Shown: piece by piece, positions 1 through 9,870 of the stretch | Layout: every line of letters begins with the position of its first letter | Numbering within the stretch: position 1 is the first letter of the stretch | From: Acidobacteriota bacterium | GTDB taxonomy: Bacteria; Acidobacteriota; Blastocatellia; Pyrinomonadales; Pyrinomonadaceae | DNA length: 64,000 nt | Assembly (NCBI GenBank): GCA_016700175.1 | Contig: CP065003.1 | Span: 2,118,001 to 2,182,000, forward strand | Direction: 5' to 3' | Made by a program: the position numbers and the translations under genes | The notes under the pieces: generated by a model | The model's database searches: none | Told to the model about the DNA's origin: nothing | The model's input: only the letters and a program-made list of their open reading frames with translations

Positions 1-708
1 TTCGCCGCCTTCCTCGACCGCGGCATCGGCTTTCGCCTCTTCCGCGGTCTCTTCGGATTTCTCTTCCGGAGCCTCCGCCGTTTCTGCCTTCACTTCTTCG
101 GCGGCCTCCTCCGATCTGGCTTCCGCGGCGTCTTCAGCCGCTTCCGCCTTCTCCTCTTCCTTCGCTTCCGCTTCCGGAGCCGCAAGGTTTCCCTTTCCGT
201 CCGCGATCTGCTTCAAAACGATCGCCAGGTCGCGGGGAACGGCGTTAAGAACGGTGGCGACACGCTGAGCCGGGGCCTTGAGAAGGAACAGGAGCTTGGA
301 AATAAGCTCTTCCTTCGAAGGCAGGCTCGCGATGGCCTTTACCTCTTCGATCGTAACGACCTTGCCGTCGACGACGCCGGTCTTGAACTCGAAGATCTCG
401 GACTTTTCCTTGATGTACTTCGAGATAACCTTTGACAGGTCCACCGGATCGCTCTCGGTCCAGGCGATCGACGTGACGCCGGTGAAATGATCCCTGGCAT
501 CTTCGAACGGCGTGCCCTCGACCGCCCGGCGGGCAAGCGTGTTCTTGACGACCTTGTAGGTCGCTCCCGTTTCGCGCAGTTCGTTCCTGAACTGCTGGTC
601 CTGTTCGACCGTCAGCTTGCTGAAGCTAAGGACGATCGCCGATTTCGCACTGTTGAACTGCTCCGTGAGGGCGTTCAGGTCTTCCTGTTTTCTTTCTCTG
701 GTCTTCAT
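1..708 (-). CDS. rplJ: Large ribosomal subunit protein uL10, partial, with acidic C-terminal extension
   Basis: Anchors the L7/L12 stalk to the ribosome. The reading frame starts at an ATG at 706-708 and stays open to the left edge, giving 236 residues with the stop outside the window. Residues 1-170 read as an ordinary L10: an N-terminal rRNA-binding part containing KVVKNTLARRA, then a C-terminal helix for L12 binding. From about residue 174 the protein becomes an Ala/Glu/Lys tail of more than 60 residues, whereas typical L10 stops near 165-175. It lies 19 bp downstream of rplA in the usual rplK-rplA-rplJ order, so rplL and rpoB are expected just outside. The tail could in principle be a continuation peculiar to this lineage; no frameshift is visible. 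Confidence 0.93.
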   Translation of the reverse strand, partial: MKTRERKQEDLNALTEQFNSAKSAIVLSFSKLTVEQDQQFRNELRETGATYKVVKNTLARRAVEGTPFEDARDHFTGVTSIAWTESDPVDLSKVISKYIKEKSEIFEFKTGVVDGKVVTIEEVKAIASLPSKEELISKLLFLLKAPAQRVATVLNAVPRDLAIVLKQIADGKGNLAAPEAEAKEEEKAEAAEDAAEARSEEAAEEVKAETAEAPEEKSEETAEEAKADAAVEEGGE

Positions 709-727
709 TTCAATTCACGCTCCTCAC

Positions 728-1420
728 TTACATCAAGTTCCCTTCATCAATAAGGATCCCTGGGCTCATCGTCGCGGCCAGGCAGACCTTCTTTACGTAC
801 CTTCCCTTGGAAGTAGCGGGCTTCGCCTTGATGACCGCGTCAAGAAGCGCCCTCGTGTTCTCGAGCAGCTTCGATTCGTCGAACGAGACCTTTCCGACCG
901 GCGAGTGGACGACTCCCGTCTTGTCCACGCGGTACTCGACCTTTCCCGCCTTTGTCTCTTTGATCGCCCTCTCGACATCCATCGTGACCGTTCCGGTCTT
1001 CGGGTTCGGCATCAATCCGCGGGGACCGAGCACACGGCCCAAAGGACCGACCTTGCCCATCATGTCCGGGGTCGTGATCAGGGTGTCGAAATCAAGCCAC
1101 CCGCCGTTGATCTTCTCGACCAGGTCGTCGCCGCCTACAAAATCCGCGCCGGCGTCTTCCGCTTCCTTCGCCTTGTCGCCGACCGCTATCACGGCGACGG
1201 ACTTCGTCTTGCCGAGCCCGTTCGGAAGCACTATCGTGCCGCGTACGAGCTGGTCCGCCTTTCGGGGATCGACGCCGAGCCACATCGTCAGCTCGACCGT
1301 TTCGTCAAAGCCCGCGAAGGCGATCTCCTTCAGCGTCGAGACGCCTTCTTCAAGCGAGTACTTCTTGTCCCGCTCGATCTTCTCCAGCGCCTCTCTGTAT
1401 TTCTTTCCTCTTTTTGGCAT
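728..1420 (-). CDS. rplA: Large ribosomal subunit protein uL1
   Basis: Forms the mobile L1 stalk of the 50S subunit and, in many bacteria, represses its own operon. The 230-residue product has the expected length. It begins MPKRGKKYREALEKI and contains the L1 signature region around residues 120-145 (GKVGPLGRVLGPRGLMPNP). The ATG start fits family alignments. It lies 78 bp downstream of rplK and 19 bp upstream of rplJ on the same strand, so it is almost certainly co-transcribed with them. Confidence 0.97.
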   Translation of the reverse strand: MPKRGKKYREALEKIERDKKYSLEEGVSTLKEIAFAGFDETVELTMWLGVDPRKADQLVRGTIVLPNGLGKTKSVAVIAVGDKAKEAEDAGADFVGGDDLVEKINGGWLDFDTLITTPDMMGKVGPLGRVLGPRGLMPNPKTGTVTMDVERAIKETKAGKVEYRVDKTGVVHSPVGKVSFDESKLLENTRALLDAVIKAKPATSKGRYVKKVCLAATMSPGILIDEGNLM

Positions 1421-1498
1421 CGTCGTATGTAAGGTACGAACGAAACTCCCTTTGAATTGGCGGCAAGCCGCCGGAGCTTCTCCCTCGCCGATCGAAGG

Positions 1499-1927
1499 CT
1501 AGCCTTCGATCGTAAGTCCAAGGCTCTTGGCCGTCCCCTCGATCGTCCGCATTGCGGACTCGAGGTTCGTGGTGTTGAGGTCCGGCATCTTGGTCTTTGC
1601 GATCTCCATGATCTTTGCCCTGGAGATAGACCCGACCTTTTCCCGGTTCGGCTCGCCGGAACCCTTGGGAATCCCGGCGGCCTTCCTCAGAAGATCTGCT
1701 GCGGGCGCCGTTTTCGTTTCAAAAGTGAACGAGCGGTCCGCGTAAACCGTGATGACCACCGGCACGTTCAGGTCCGGATCGCCGTCTTTGGTCTTTTCGT
1801 TAAAAGCCTTGCAGAACTCCATTATGTTCACGCCGTGCTGCCCGAGTGCCGGGCCGATCGGCGGCGCGGGGTTCGCTTTTCCCGCGGGGATCTGCAGTTT
1901 GATATAACCTTCTATCTTCTTAGCCAT
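1499..1927 (-). CDS. rplK: Large ribosomal subunit protein uL11
   Basis: Binds the GTPase-associated centre of 23S rRNA. The 142 residues match the family length. The N-terminal domain has the conserved Pro-rich segment (IPAGKANPAPPIGPALGQHG, residues 12-31), and the C-terminal RNA-binding domain ends in a GTAKSLGLTIEG-like tail. It sits 84 bp after nusG and 78 bp before rplA, the standard bacterial order. Confidence 0.97.
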   Translation of the reverse strand: MAKKIEGYIKLQIPAGKANPAPPIGPALGQHGVNIMEFCKAFNEKTKDGDPDLNVPVVITVYADRSFTFETKTAPAADLLRKAAGIPKGSGEPNREKVGSISRAKIMEIAKTKMPDLNTTNLESAMRTIEGTAKSLGLTIEG

Positions 1928-2011
1928 TCTTCGATTTACGATCCCGCCGAAAACCGGCCGGGAATGTCCTCATATATAAAATGGTGTCTGTACCGCCTTC
2001 CGGCGCAAAAC

Positions 2012-2572
2012 CTATTCGTCCTCGCTGAACGTAACCTTTTCCACGTCCAGGAAATTCAGCTCGACCGGGGTCGAGCGGCCGAAGATCGTCACCGTGACCT
2101 TCAGCGTCGTCTTCTCTTCGTTCACTTCCTCGACCTTCCCGGTGAAGCTCGCGAACGGACCCGACTTGATCCTCACGACCTCGCCGACGTTGTAGGTGAA
2201 CTTCGGCTTCGGCTTCTCGGCTGCGACCTCGACGTTGTGGACGATCTGGTCCACCTCTTCCTGGGTCAGAGGCGTCGGGTTCTTGCCTCCCAGGAAACCC
2301 GTCACTTTCGGGGTCGATTTGATCGCGTGGAACACGTTGTCCGGTATGCGCCCCTGGTCGTTGCATTCGATCTCGACCAGCACATAGCCCGGATAGAACA
2401 TCCTCGTGGACTCGATGCGCTTGTTCCCTCTCATCTCGACCACGGTCTCCTTCGGAAGCAAAACCTCGGTGATCTGGTCCTTCAGCTCCATATCGCGAAT
2501 ACGCGCATGGAGGCTTTCGACCACCTTGTTCTCATGGCCGGAATAAGTGTGTATGAAATACCATTGCCTCAT
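2012..2572 (-). CDS. nusG: Transcription termination/antitermination factor NusG
   Basis: Binds the RNA polymerase clamp and couples transcription to Rho or to the ribosome. The 186 residues begin MRQWYFIHTYSGHENKVVE, the canonical NGN-domain opening. The C-terminal KOW motif follows at about residues 130-160 (VGEVVRIKSGPFASFTGKVE). The gene follows secE by 12 bp and precedes rplK, as in most bacteria. Nothing unusual is visible. Confidence 0.97.
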   Translation of the reverse strand: MRQWYFIHTYSGHENKVVESLHARIRDMELKDQITEVLLPKETVVEMRGNKRIESTRMFYPGYVLVEIECNDQGRIPDNVFHAIKSTPKVTGFLGGKNPTPLTQEEVDQIVHNVEVAAEKPKPKFTYNVGEVVRIKSGPFASFTGKVEEVNEEKTTLKVTVTIFGRSTPVELNFLDVEKVTFSEDE

Positions 2573-2584
2573 TGAACTTATCCC

Positions 2585-2845
2585 TTAAACTCCGGCTAAC
2601 CAGTTCACCGCTCCCGTCAACGCGTCGAGTGCAAGCACCCACACTTTGTCGACCAAAAAGAGGTAAATCGTGAAAAAGATGACGCTCACTATCACGATCA
2701 AGGTCGTGTTGCGGACATCATCCGAAGAAGGAAAGGTCGTCTTGTCCCATTCCGCACGGGTCTCGCGGACAAATTCCCCGACTCCGCCGGACTCCTCCTT
2801 ACCCTTCTTCTGAACTTTTTTTACTGTGTCGGAAGATGTAGACAC
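2585..2845 (-). CDS. secE: Preprotein translocase subunit SecE
   Basis: Small clamp subunit of the SecYEG channel in the inner membrane. The 86 residues have a charged N-terminal part, the conserved amphipathic segment ETRAEWDKTTFPSSDD (about residues 28-43), and one membrane span (about 48-66). That is the short, single-span SecE found outside gammaproteobacteria. It lies between tRNA-Trp and nusG, the usual context. Confidence 0.95.
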   Translation of the reverse strand: MSTSSDTVKKVQKKGKEESGGVGEFVRETRAEWDKTTFPSSDDVRNTTLIVIVSVIFFTIYLFLVDKVWVLALDALTGAVNWLAGV

Positions 2846-2867
2846 TTCGATCTCTCCTAAAAATTTA

Positions 2868-2943
2868 TGGCAGGGGTACCAGGACTTGAACCCGGACTTT
2901 CGGTTTTGGAGACCGACGTGCTAACCATTGACACCATACCCCT
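2868..2943 (-). tRNA. tRNA-Trp (anticodon CCA)
   Basis: A 76-nt cloverleaf with a 7-bp acceptor stem (AGGGGTA with TACCCCT), discriminator G and an encoded 3' CCA. The anticodon loop is CTCCAAA between TCGGT and ACCGA, giving anticodon CCA. It lies between rpmG and secE in the conserved tuf-rpmG-trpT-secE-nusG arrangement. Confidence 0.97.
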
Positions 2944-3017
2944 AAGATTCAAAAACCCAGATGCGGATTCCGGACGTCGAATCCGGAATCCCAAATCTGG
3001 AAATTTGAACTTTTCCG

Positions 3018-3170
3018 CTACTTGTTCTCTCGGTGAACCGTGTGCGTTCGGCAACGGCGACAGTACTTCTTGAACTCCAGCCGGTCAGGCGTGTTCTTTT
3101 TGTTCTTCGTCGTCGTGTAATTGCGTTCTTTGCACTCGGTGCACTGCAGTATCACGTTGTCACGCGGCAT
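3018..3170 (-). CDS. rpmG: Large ribosomal subunit protein bL33
   Basis: A 50-residue protein starting MPRDNVILQCTECKERNY. Two Cys-x2-Cys pairs (CTEC and CRRC) mark it as the zinc-binding form of L33. It is encoded 18 bp downstream of tuf and 74 bp upstream of tRNA-Trp on the same strand. Length and sequence are typical of the family. Confidence 0.96.
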   Translation of the reverse strand: MPRDNVILQCTECKERNYTTTKNKKNTPDRLEFKKYCRRCRTHTVHRENK

Positions 3171-3188
3171 AACTAAACCCTCTCAAAA

Positions 3189-4376
<1,188 letters not shown>

Positions 4377-4436
4377 TATTCGAAAGTCTCTCCAAAAAAA
4401 TCGGTCGTAATGATTGCCTTCCGGACCCCACTGATA

Positions 4437-4511
4437 TGGAGCCCGAGATGGGATTTGAACCCATGCCCTCTTCCTTACCAAGGAAGCGCTCTACCCCTGA
4501 GCTACTCGGGC
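4437..4511 (-). tRNA. tRNA-Thr (anticodon GGT)
   Basis: A 75-nt cloverleaf with acceptor GCCCGAG pairing CTCGGGC and an encoded CCA end. The anticodon loop TTGGTAA between CTTCC and GGAAG gives GGT. It is the third tRNA of the Tyr-Gly-Thr cluster, 60 bp upstream of tuf. Confidence 0.96.
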
Positions 4512-4538
4512 GGACCGCCGGACGCCCAAAAATAAAGA

Positions 4539-4614
4539 TGGAGCGAGAGACGAGGCTCGAACTCGCGACCCTCAGCTTGGAAGGCTGATGCTCTACCAAC
4601 TGAGCTACTCTCGC
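4539..4614 (-). tRNA. tRNA-Gly (anticodon TCC)
   Basis: A 76-nt cloverleaf with acceptor GCGAGAG pairing CTCTCGC, discriminator T and encoded CCA. The anticodon loop CTTCCAA between TCAGC and GCTGA gives TCC. It is the middle member of the Tyr-Gly-Thr cluster. Confidence 0.96.
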
Positions 4615-4694
4615 TCACATTGACCTCGTACCGGGGCCGTCTCAGGCCCTCTCGAGGTAAAGAAAATGCGAACTTAATTACGAAATTTCAAGAA

Positions 4695-4782
<88 letters not shown>

Positions 4783-4890
4783 ATTCTTCTACAGATTGCT
4801 AAACAAACGGAAAAATTTGTCAATTAGCAAATTTCACATAATACCCAAGAGACGGGCAACTTGCAAGTTTAGACAGGGGTTTTCGGGGTT

Positions 4891-5799
4891 CTAATCGGAT
4901 TTCGGATCGAAATTCCCTGATGTTGATCTGGGATGGAATCTCTTGTACGCATTTCGAAGATGATCGTCGGTGATGTGCGTGTAGATCTGGGTCGTCGAGA
5001 TGTCCGCGTGGCCTAGCATCGCCTGCACCGAACGCGAATCCGCGCCTCTCTGGATCAGGTGAGTTGCGAAAGAATGCCTCAAAGTGTGCGGCGAAACGCC
5101 TTCGAGGCCCGCCTTTTCTGAATACTCTTTCACCAGCGAAAAGATCATGTGCCGGGTTATCGGCTTCCCGGCGTGTGAAACGAACAGGTTCTTCGTGTCC
5201 GTTTCCTTTCTTCGCCTGATCTCCAGGTATTCGCCGAGCCATTTGGCCGCCGACCTCCCGATCGGTATCTTCCTCTCTTTATTGCCTTTGCCGACGCAGG
5301 TCACGATCTGCGAGTCGAGGTCCACGTCGCGGACGTTCAGGTTCGCGGCTTCCGAAACGCGGAGGCCCGCGGCGTACATCAGCTCGAGGATCGCACGGTC
5401 CCTAAGTCCGGTTTCCTGCGAAGTGTCTGGCGCCTCGAACAGGCGGTCCACGTCGTCTTCGGAAAGAAAGTTCGGAAGATAGAATCCCTTGGTCAGCGTG
5501 TCGATGTCGTCGGTCGGGTTCTTTTCGATAAACCTGTCGATCTGCAGGAACTTGTAGAAGCCTCGGACCGCGCTGATCACGCGGTTGATCGAGTTCACCG
5601 AAAGGCCGTCTACCGACAGCGAGGCGACGAACTCGCGGATCTCAGACCGCGAAAGCTCTTCAAGCCCCAGCTCCTCAGCATCGGCGAAATCCTTCAGCTT
5701 CGAGAGATCGCTCCCGTAAGCCGCGAGCGTGTTCTTCGACAGCCCGCGCTCGGCAGCGAGGTAGGACAGGAATTCTTTTACAAGGTCGCGTTCGGACAT
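4891..5799 (-). CDS. xerD: Tyrosine recombinase, XerD/XerC type
   Basis: Site-specific recombinase that resolves chromosome dimers at dif. The 302 residues have an N-terminal SAM-like core-binding domain (about 1-90) and a catalytic domain. The full catalytic set is visible: R147 (AAGLRVSE), K171, H238 and R241 (HTLRHSFATHL), H264 (LGHADISTT) and Y273 (QIYTH). Length and spacing are those of the housekeeping Xer proteins rather than of phage integrases. It lies 30 bp downstream of the DUF4173 gene and converges on nothing mobile. XerD versus XerC cannot be decided without comparison. Confidence 0.9.
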   Translation of the reverse strand: MSERDLVKEFLSYLAAERGLSKNTLAAYGSDLSKLKDFADAEELGLEELSRSEIREFVASLSVDGLSVNSINRVISAVRGFYKFLQIDRFIEKNPTDDIDTLTKGFYLPNFLSEDDVDRLFEAPDTSQETGLRDRAILELMYAAGLRVSEAANLNVRDVDLDSQIVTCVGKGNKERKIPIGRSAAKWLGEYLEIRRRKETDTKNLFVSHAGKPITRHMIFSLVKEYSEKAGLEGVSPHTLRHSFATHLIQRGADSRSVQAMLGHADISTTQIYTHITDDHLRNAYKRFHPRSTSGNFDPKSD

Positions 5800-5829
5800 T
5801 TTCTGCGTGGCGGTTTCCGGAGAAGGCCT

Positions 5830-7572
5830 CTAGTCAAATCCCACACTGCCGAACTTCGAGCAGTCTGCATTGAGTACCGCCTCTCTGTAGAATCCGGTCG
5901 CCTGGAATCTGCTCCGGGAGAAGTTCCAGACCCGAAGATCGTCAAAGGGGGGATTGAAACAACGATTTCTCGTCATTCCGTAGAGTATCTCATCCTGCTG
6001 TATAGCGTTGAGTTCCGGAAACGCTTCCATCAAAGCCGGCGCGGCGTCCGCGCTCAACGACGAATTATAACCCGCGTCGAACTGCCTTCCCTCACGCATC
6101 AGCTCGAGATTGGTCCTGACGATATAGTCGTCCGGGTTTACGAAGTTCAAAACCGCGACCAGCGCCAGTCCCGAAACCGCGGCGTTCCAGGCGAAGCGAC
6201 TCCGGCGCCCGCGCAGAACGGTGTAACCGAACAGAAGGAAGACGACGGCCAGCCACGCCATGAACGCCATCGGGAAGAAACGCTCGGCGGTCATTCCGTA
6301 GCCGAGTGCCCCCGTGTAGAGGATCATCCGCTGGAACGCCGACATCATTATCACAAACAAAAGCCCGATCTGGATCGCCGCGAGGTATCTGAACAGGCTC
6401 ATCGCACGGTCGGCCTCCCGCTTGATCAGCCAGTGCAGCGCCAGAAGGATCGGGAGCACAAGCATCGACGCGAAGAACAGTTCTCCGAATCCTCTTCTCG
6501 CGTACTCGGCGAGCTTCAATCCGGGCTGATTCTGGACCAAGTCCATCCCCCCGAAAAGATACGGAAGCTGCAAAAGCACAAAGGTCAGGAAGAGCAGATT
6601 GAGAGATCCGAGCACGATCCCGACCTCGACGGAGCCGACGGTCAGGAAGTCGGGCAATAGAGAGTTGTTTAGAGCGCGAGGGCTCCACTTGCGATCCGTC
6701 CTTTCTTCAGCGGGCGGGTTCTTTGCAGTCTCGTCCGTTGCTTCATCGACGGATTCGGGAGCGGTGATGCTTGGGATATGCCGTTCGCCGAACGCGGGCG
6801 GATTGTCGGCCTCCTCGCTTCGAGCCTCTGTCACGCTTTCGACGCCGCCCTCCGAAAAGTCCCGGCCCTCGGGCTCGGGCTCCGTTTCACGAGCCTCGCC
6901 GTCGATCGAGGCGCCGAGTGTGAGCGCCCGCAGATAGCCTGCCGCTGGCCACGCGAAGAATGCCGTGAAGAACGCGTGAAGGGCGAGCTCCTGTGGCACG
7001 ACCTCGAACGTGTTAGCGACGAGTCCTTCGAATGCCGCGTCCGCCGCGGCGAAGAGAGCGCCGAACCCAAGAACGAGCGGCGCGGCGATCAGGATTCCGC
7101 GCACGGCGAGCAAAGCTTTCTGCGATCTCCCGCTGGTGACCAGATTGTTCCAACGAAGGTCTTTTGTCAGGACCACCGCGGGAAGAAGCGCCATCGAAAG
7201 CCCCATCGCGATCCCCGAAAGCGCATAGTGGACCACGCCCGAGCCTTTTATCGGGAGTTTGAGCGACGGCAAGAGGAGCATCGCGCCGATCAGGAGTATC
7301 GCAACCGCGTTCAGGAACAAGAGCGGCTCGGAGTCCCTTATCGCAAACCAGGAGGCAAAGAAAAGCGCGGCCGCAAGGAGCGCATACTCGCGAAGTGAAA
7401 ATCTATCCTTTCCGATCTTCAGTTTCAGGAATACTAGCGCCCCGACGCAGAGCGCGCCCATGATCGGCACGTTCAGTCCCCAAGGCACGGTCCGCAAAAG
7501 CGAGTCACCCGCGATACCGAGTCCGACCGCCGCGGCAGCGATCAGAAGCCCTTTGTTCGAGTACTTGTCCAC
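5830..7572 (-). CDS. DUF4173-family polytopic membrane protein
   Basis: A 580-residue integral membrane protein with roughly a dozen hydrophobic segments. A long hydrophilic, acidic insertion sits at about residues 220-300, between membrane spans. The overall pattern, including the conserved FAIRDSEPLLFLNAVAI stretch near residue 80 and the ANTFEVVPQELALHAF region, matches the DUF4173 family, whose function is unknown. The C-terminal ~100 residues are soluble and contain FNPPFDDLRVWNFSR. It precedes xerD by 30 bp and may be co-transcribed with it. No function is assigned. Confidence 0.7.
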   Translation of the reverse strand: MDKYSNKGLLIAAAAVGLGIAGDSLLRTVPWGLNVPIMGALCVGALVFLKLKIGKDRFSLREYALLAAALFFASWFAIRDSEPLLFLNAVAILLIGAMLLLPSLKLPIKGSGVVHYALSGIAMGLSMALLPAVVLTKDLRWNNLVTSGRSQKALLAVRGILIAAPLVLGFGALFAAADAAFEGLVANTFEVVPQELALHAFFTAFFAWPAAGYLRALTLGASIDGEARETEPEPEGRDFSEGGVESVTEARSEEADNPPAFGERHIPSITAPESVDEATDETAKNPPAEERTDRKWSPRALNNSLLPDFLTVGSVEVGIVLGSLNLLFLTFVLLQLPYLFGGMDLVQNQPGLKLAEYARRGFGELFFASMLVLPILLALHWLIKREADRAMSLFRYLAAIQIGLLFVIMMSAFQRMILYTGALGYGMTAERFFPMAFMAWLAVVFLLFGYTVLRGRRSRFAWNAAVSGLALVAVLNFVNPDDYIVRTNLELMREGRQFDAGYNSSLSADAAPALMEAFPELNAIQQDEILYGMTRNRCFNPPFDDLRVWNFSRSRFQATGFYREAVLNADCSKFGSVGFD

Positions 7573-7635
7573 AGTAATTCTCCGAATTCCTTCATATGCC
7601 CTCGCGGGCCGATAGATTTCAAGAACGCTCGGCGT

Positions 7636-8847
7636 TCACCTCGCCCCGGCCGCATCGATCGATTCGAGAACGCGTTTTCTACGGGGATCCGAACTGCTAA
7701 CGTCCGGGAAGGATGAGCGCCGGAAGAAGATCTTCCGGGCAAGCATTCGGCCCGGCGATGACGAGAGGGCCCGGAAGAACCATTCGTACTGAAAGTCGAA
7801 CTTAAGAAAACGCAAACCCGCGCGCATGATCAACTTCGTCGAAAAGTCCTTCTCGAAGATGTCGCCCGAATAATTGAGCAGCACCTTTGGCTTGTCGGTG
7901 CGGGTCCGGGCGATCACCGCTTCGGCGGCGAAATCGGATAACCTTAGGCAGGGATCGAGTCCGCCGGCGGTCAGTGGCGAAACGGCTCCCGCGGCATCCC
8001 CGATCAGAAGTCCACGCTTGTTCGCTATCCGTTTCAGGATCCCGCCGACCGGTATCCTGCCTCCTCGCGATTCGGTCTCTGTGAGGTCGTTCCTGTCGAG
8101 GATCTCGGCGGCTCTTGAATCGATGAACCTCGAAAGCGCTTCCGACGGATCGAAACGGTCCGGATAGCCGCCGACACCAACGTGGCACTCTTTTCCGTCG
8201 TCGGCGATCCAGGCGATGTAGCCCGGAGCGAACCCCGCGCTCAGGAAGCAGTGCAGCCTCGGCTCGGCGCTTCCTGCGCTTCTTGTGAATACTTTCTCGT
8301 ATCCCACGATCCATTTGGAATTCGTGTCAAGCCCCAGATCTCTCGCGACCGCAGAGCCGACGCCGTCGGCGCCGATAATGACTCTCGTTCGTATGTTATC
8401 GATCACACCTTTCTTTTCGACCCGAACAAGGCTGCCGCCCTTCCGGGAGCGGTCCGGGACCGATCCCGCGAAACGCGCTCCGTTCAGGAATTCGGCACCG
8501 AAACGGTTTGCATCCGCGAGGATCGACCGGTAGAGGACATCCATCCTCCCGATCCTGAACTCTGGTGCGGGGCTCTCAAGCTCAAGCCTCCTCATCAAGG
8601 GCGAATACAGAACCACCTTGCTGATCGGGATTCCGAGCGAGCCTTCGGGGAAGTCGAAATCCTCGAAGGTCTTTCGGACGAAGATCCCGGTCGTATGGAC
8701 GCGGGCGCCGATATCTTCCTTTCGGTCGACGAGAAGAACTGAGACGCCCGACGCGGAAAGCCTTCTCGCCGTATGAAGACCTGCGAGCCCTGCTCCGATG
8801 ATCACCGCGTCGAATTCGCGCAATTTCTCAGGGCTGTTTGATCGCAT
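7636..8847 (-). CDS. FAD-dependent oxidoreductase, geranylgeranyl-reductase family
   Basis: A 403-residue flavoprotein. It has an N-terminal Rossmann fold, DAVIIGAGLAGLHTARRL, at about residues 14-31. A second FAD motif, GLLIGDAAGAVSPLTAGGLD, lies near residue 285. This is the pattern of the geranylgeranyl reductase/halogenase group that reduces isoprenoid double bonds or acts on lipid substrates. Its start overlaps the end of the winged-helix regulator gene by 20 bp, so the two are translationally linked. The substrate is unknown; an isoprenoid quinone or membrane lipid is plausible. Confidence 0.78.
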   Translation of the reverse strand: MRSNSPEKLREFDAVIIGAGLAGLHTARRLSASGVSVLLVDRKEDIGARVHTTGIFVRKTFEDFDFPEGSLGIPISKVVLYSPLMRRLELESPAPEFRIGRMDVLYRSILADANRFGAEFLNGARFAGSVPDRSRKGGSLVRVEKKGVIDNIRTRVIIGADGVGSAVARDLGLDTNSKWIVGYEKVFTRSAGSAEPRLHCFLSAGFAPGYIAWIADDGKECHVGVGGYPDRFDPSEALSRFIDSRAAEILDRNDLTETESRGGRIPVGGILKRIANKRGLLIGDAAGAVSPLTAGGLDPCLRLSDFAAEAVIARTRTDKPKVLLNYSGDIFEKDFSTKLIMRAGLRFLKFDFQYEWFFRALSSSPGRMLARKIFFRRSSFPDVSSSDPRRKRVLESIDAAGAR

Positions 8848-9205
8848 TGATCAGCGCCTCCATATGGTCGAGGTATCTCTGCAGCGCGTCGCGGCCAGAG
8901 TCTGTGATCCTGTACTCGGTCAAAGGCGTCCTTCCGCTGAAAGACTTTTCGCAGACTATGTAACCCGCGTCCTCCAGTTTTCTGGCATGTGCGCTGATGT
9001 TCCCGTCGGAAGCGTTGAGTACGCGCTTCAGGTCATTGAAGGAAAGCCTTTCGTTCGCGGCGAGCGCGCTGACGATGCCGAGTCTCATCCGTTCGTGGAT
9101 GACCTTGTCGAGCTCGCTCGAGATGCGCTCGGCGGCATCCGCCGCGGATACATCGCGTATTCGTTCGGCTTCCCCGGGATTATTGTTTGCTGTCGCTTTC
9201 TTCAT
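8828..9205 (-). CDS. Winged-helix transcriptional regulator (MarR/ArsR-like)
   Basis: A 125-residue DNA-binding protein. The winged helix lies at about residues 35-110: RLSFNDLKRVLNASDGNISA is the helix-turn-helix and GRTPLTEYRITDSGRDAL is the wing and following helix. The architecture matches small one-domain regulators of the PF13601 type. It sits between a small membrane protein gene (13 bp upstream) and the FAD oxidoreductase (20-bp overlap). The perfect inverted repeat just upstream of the promoter of this group (9871-9887) is the obvious candidate operator, which would make it autoregulatory. Confidence 0.82.
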   Translation of the reverse strand: MKKATANNNPGEAERIRDVSAADAAERISSELDKVIHERMRLGIVSALAANERLSFNDLKRVLNASDGNISAHARKLEDAGYIVCEKSFSGRTPLTEYRITDSGRDALQRYLDHMEALINAIKQP

Positions 9206-9218
9206 TAGAAACTAGCCG

Positions 9219-9830
9219 TTACCCGCCGTATTTCCTTCCGATCACGAGCCCGAACACGATATGCAGAAAGCCGAAGCTCGCGATCATGAAGTAATTTCCA
9301 AGCTCGGGCCGCGCCACAGTCGCCGCCGCTCCGGCGAGGATGAACAGCCATCCCATCAAGGGCACGGGCCTCACGGAGTAAGAACCTCCGGTGACGACGG
9401 CGACACCGTAGAGCGTTATCCACACGGGCGGAAGAAGCGATGGCGATCCTTTGTAAAGAAGCAAAGCGGTCAGGATGACGCCGGCGATCAGCGGCGGCAA
9501 GAACCCGAGCGCGAATTTTCGTGCGGGAATGGAGTTCAGCGCGGTGTCCGAGACCTTCGACTTCTGCCACATCGCAAGCACTCCGATCAGGAATGCGAGG
9601 ACCGCCTCCGTCATCCAGGTCGCAAGCCAGAAAAGCGGCTCCGTCTGCGTTTCTGCGATGACGCCGGCGCCGATCGCGGTGACGCCCATCAACGCTCCGG
9701 CGTAGCCGGGTACGGCAGTGAACTCGCGCGACCTCTGCATAGCGTCGCGTATGTACTCGAGATTGTCGGCAGCTCTTCCGTGAAGGCTCGGCGGCTGGTC
9801 TTGGTCCTTTCGAGCGGTCTCCTGTTTCAT
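9219..9830 (-). CDS. Small polytopic membrane protein, first gene of a regulator operon
   Basis: A 203-residue protein with about five to six hydrophobic segments after a hydrophilic N-terminus (MKQETARKDQDQPPSLHG). The frame is open 18 codons further upstream, but those codons cover the -10 and -35 elements. The ATG at 9828-9830 is therefore preferred, leaving a very short or absent leader. Members of this type commonly sit directly upstream of a small winged-helix regulator, as here (13 bp gap). Function unknown; a sensor or membrane partner of the regulator is only a guess. Confidence 0.68.
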   Translation of the reverse strand: MKQETARKDQDQPPSLHGRAADNLEYIRDAMQRSREFTAVPGYAGALMGVTAIGAGVIAETQTEPLFWLATWMTEAVLAFLIGVLAMWQKSKVSDTALNSIPARKFALGFLPPLIAGVILTALLLYKGSPSLLPPVWITLYGVAVVTGGSYSVRPVPLMGWLFILAGAAATVARPELGNYFMIASFGFLHIVFGLVIGRKYGG

Positions 9831-9839
9831 CGGTTTTTG

Positions 9840-9868
9840 AGAATAGGCAAAGTAATCGGAGTTGTCAA
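9840..9868 (-). promoter_or_regulatory. Sigma-70-type promoter of the membrane protein/regulator/reductase group
   Basis: Reading the minus strand, a consensus -35 TTGACA (9863-9868) is followed after exactly 17 bp by TATTCT (9840-9845). The predicted start falls about 2 nt before the ATG at 9830, so the first mRNA may be leaderless or nearly so. Confidence 0.72.
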
Positions 9869-9870
9869 GT

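Noticed and set aside
708..728. L10 leader or attenuator between rplA and rplJ
   Set aside because: The gap is only 19 bp, so there is no room for the known leader structure.
1457..2575. A 372-residue open frame on the plus strand
   Set aside because: It lies opposite rplK and nusG, which are unmistakable. Its translation is Arg/His/Leu-rich as expected for the reverse of GC-rich genes.
4377..4481. N-terminal extension of EF-Tu
   Set aside because: It reads through tRNA-Thr; the family start is MSKEKFDRSKPHVN.
4891..5799. Tyrosine recombinase as the integrase of a mobile element
   Set aside because: It matches the short housekeeping Xer type, has no att-like repeats beside it, and is not next to the ettA-bounded module.
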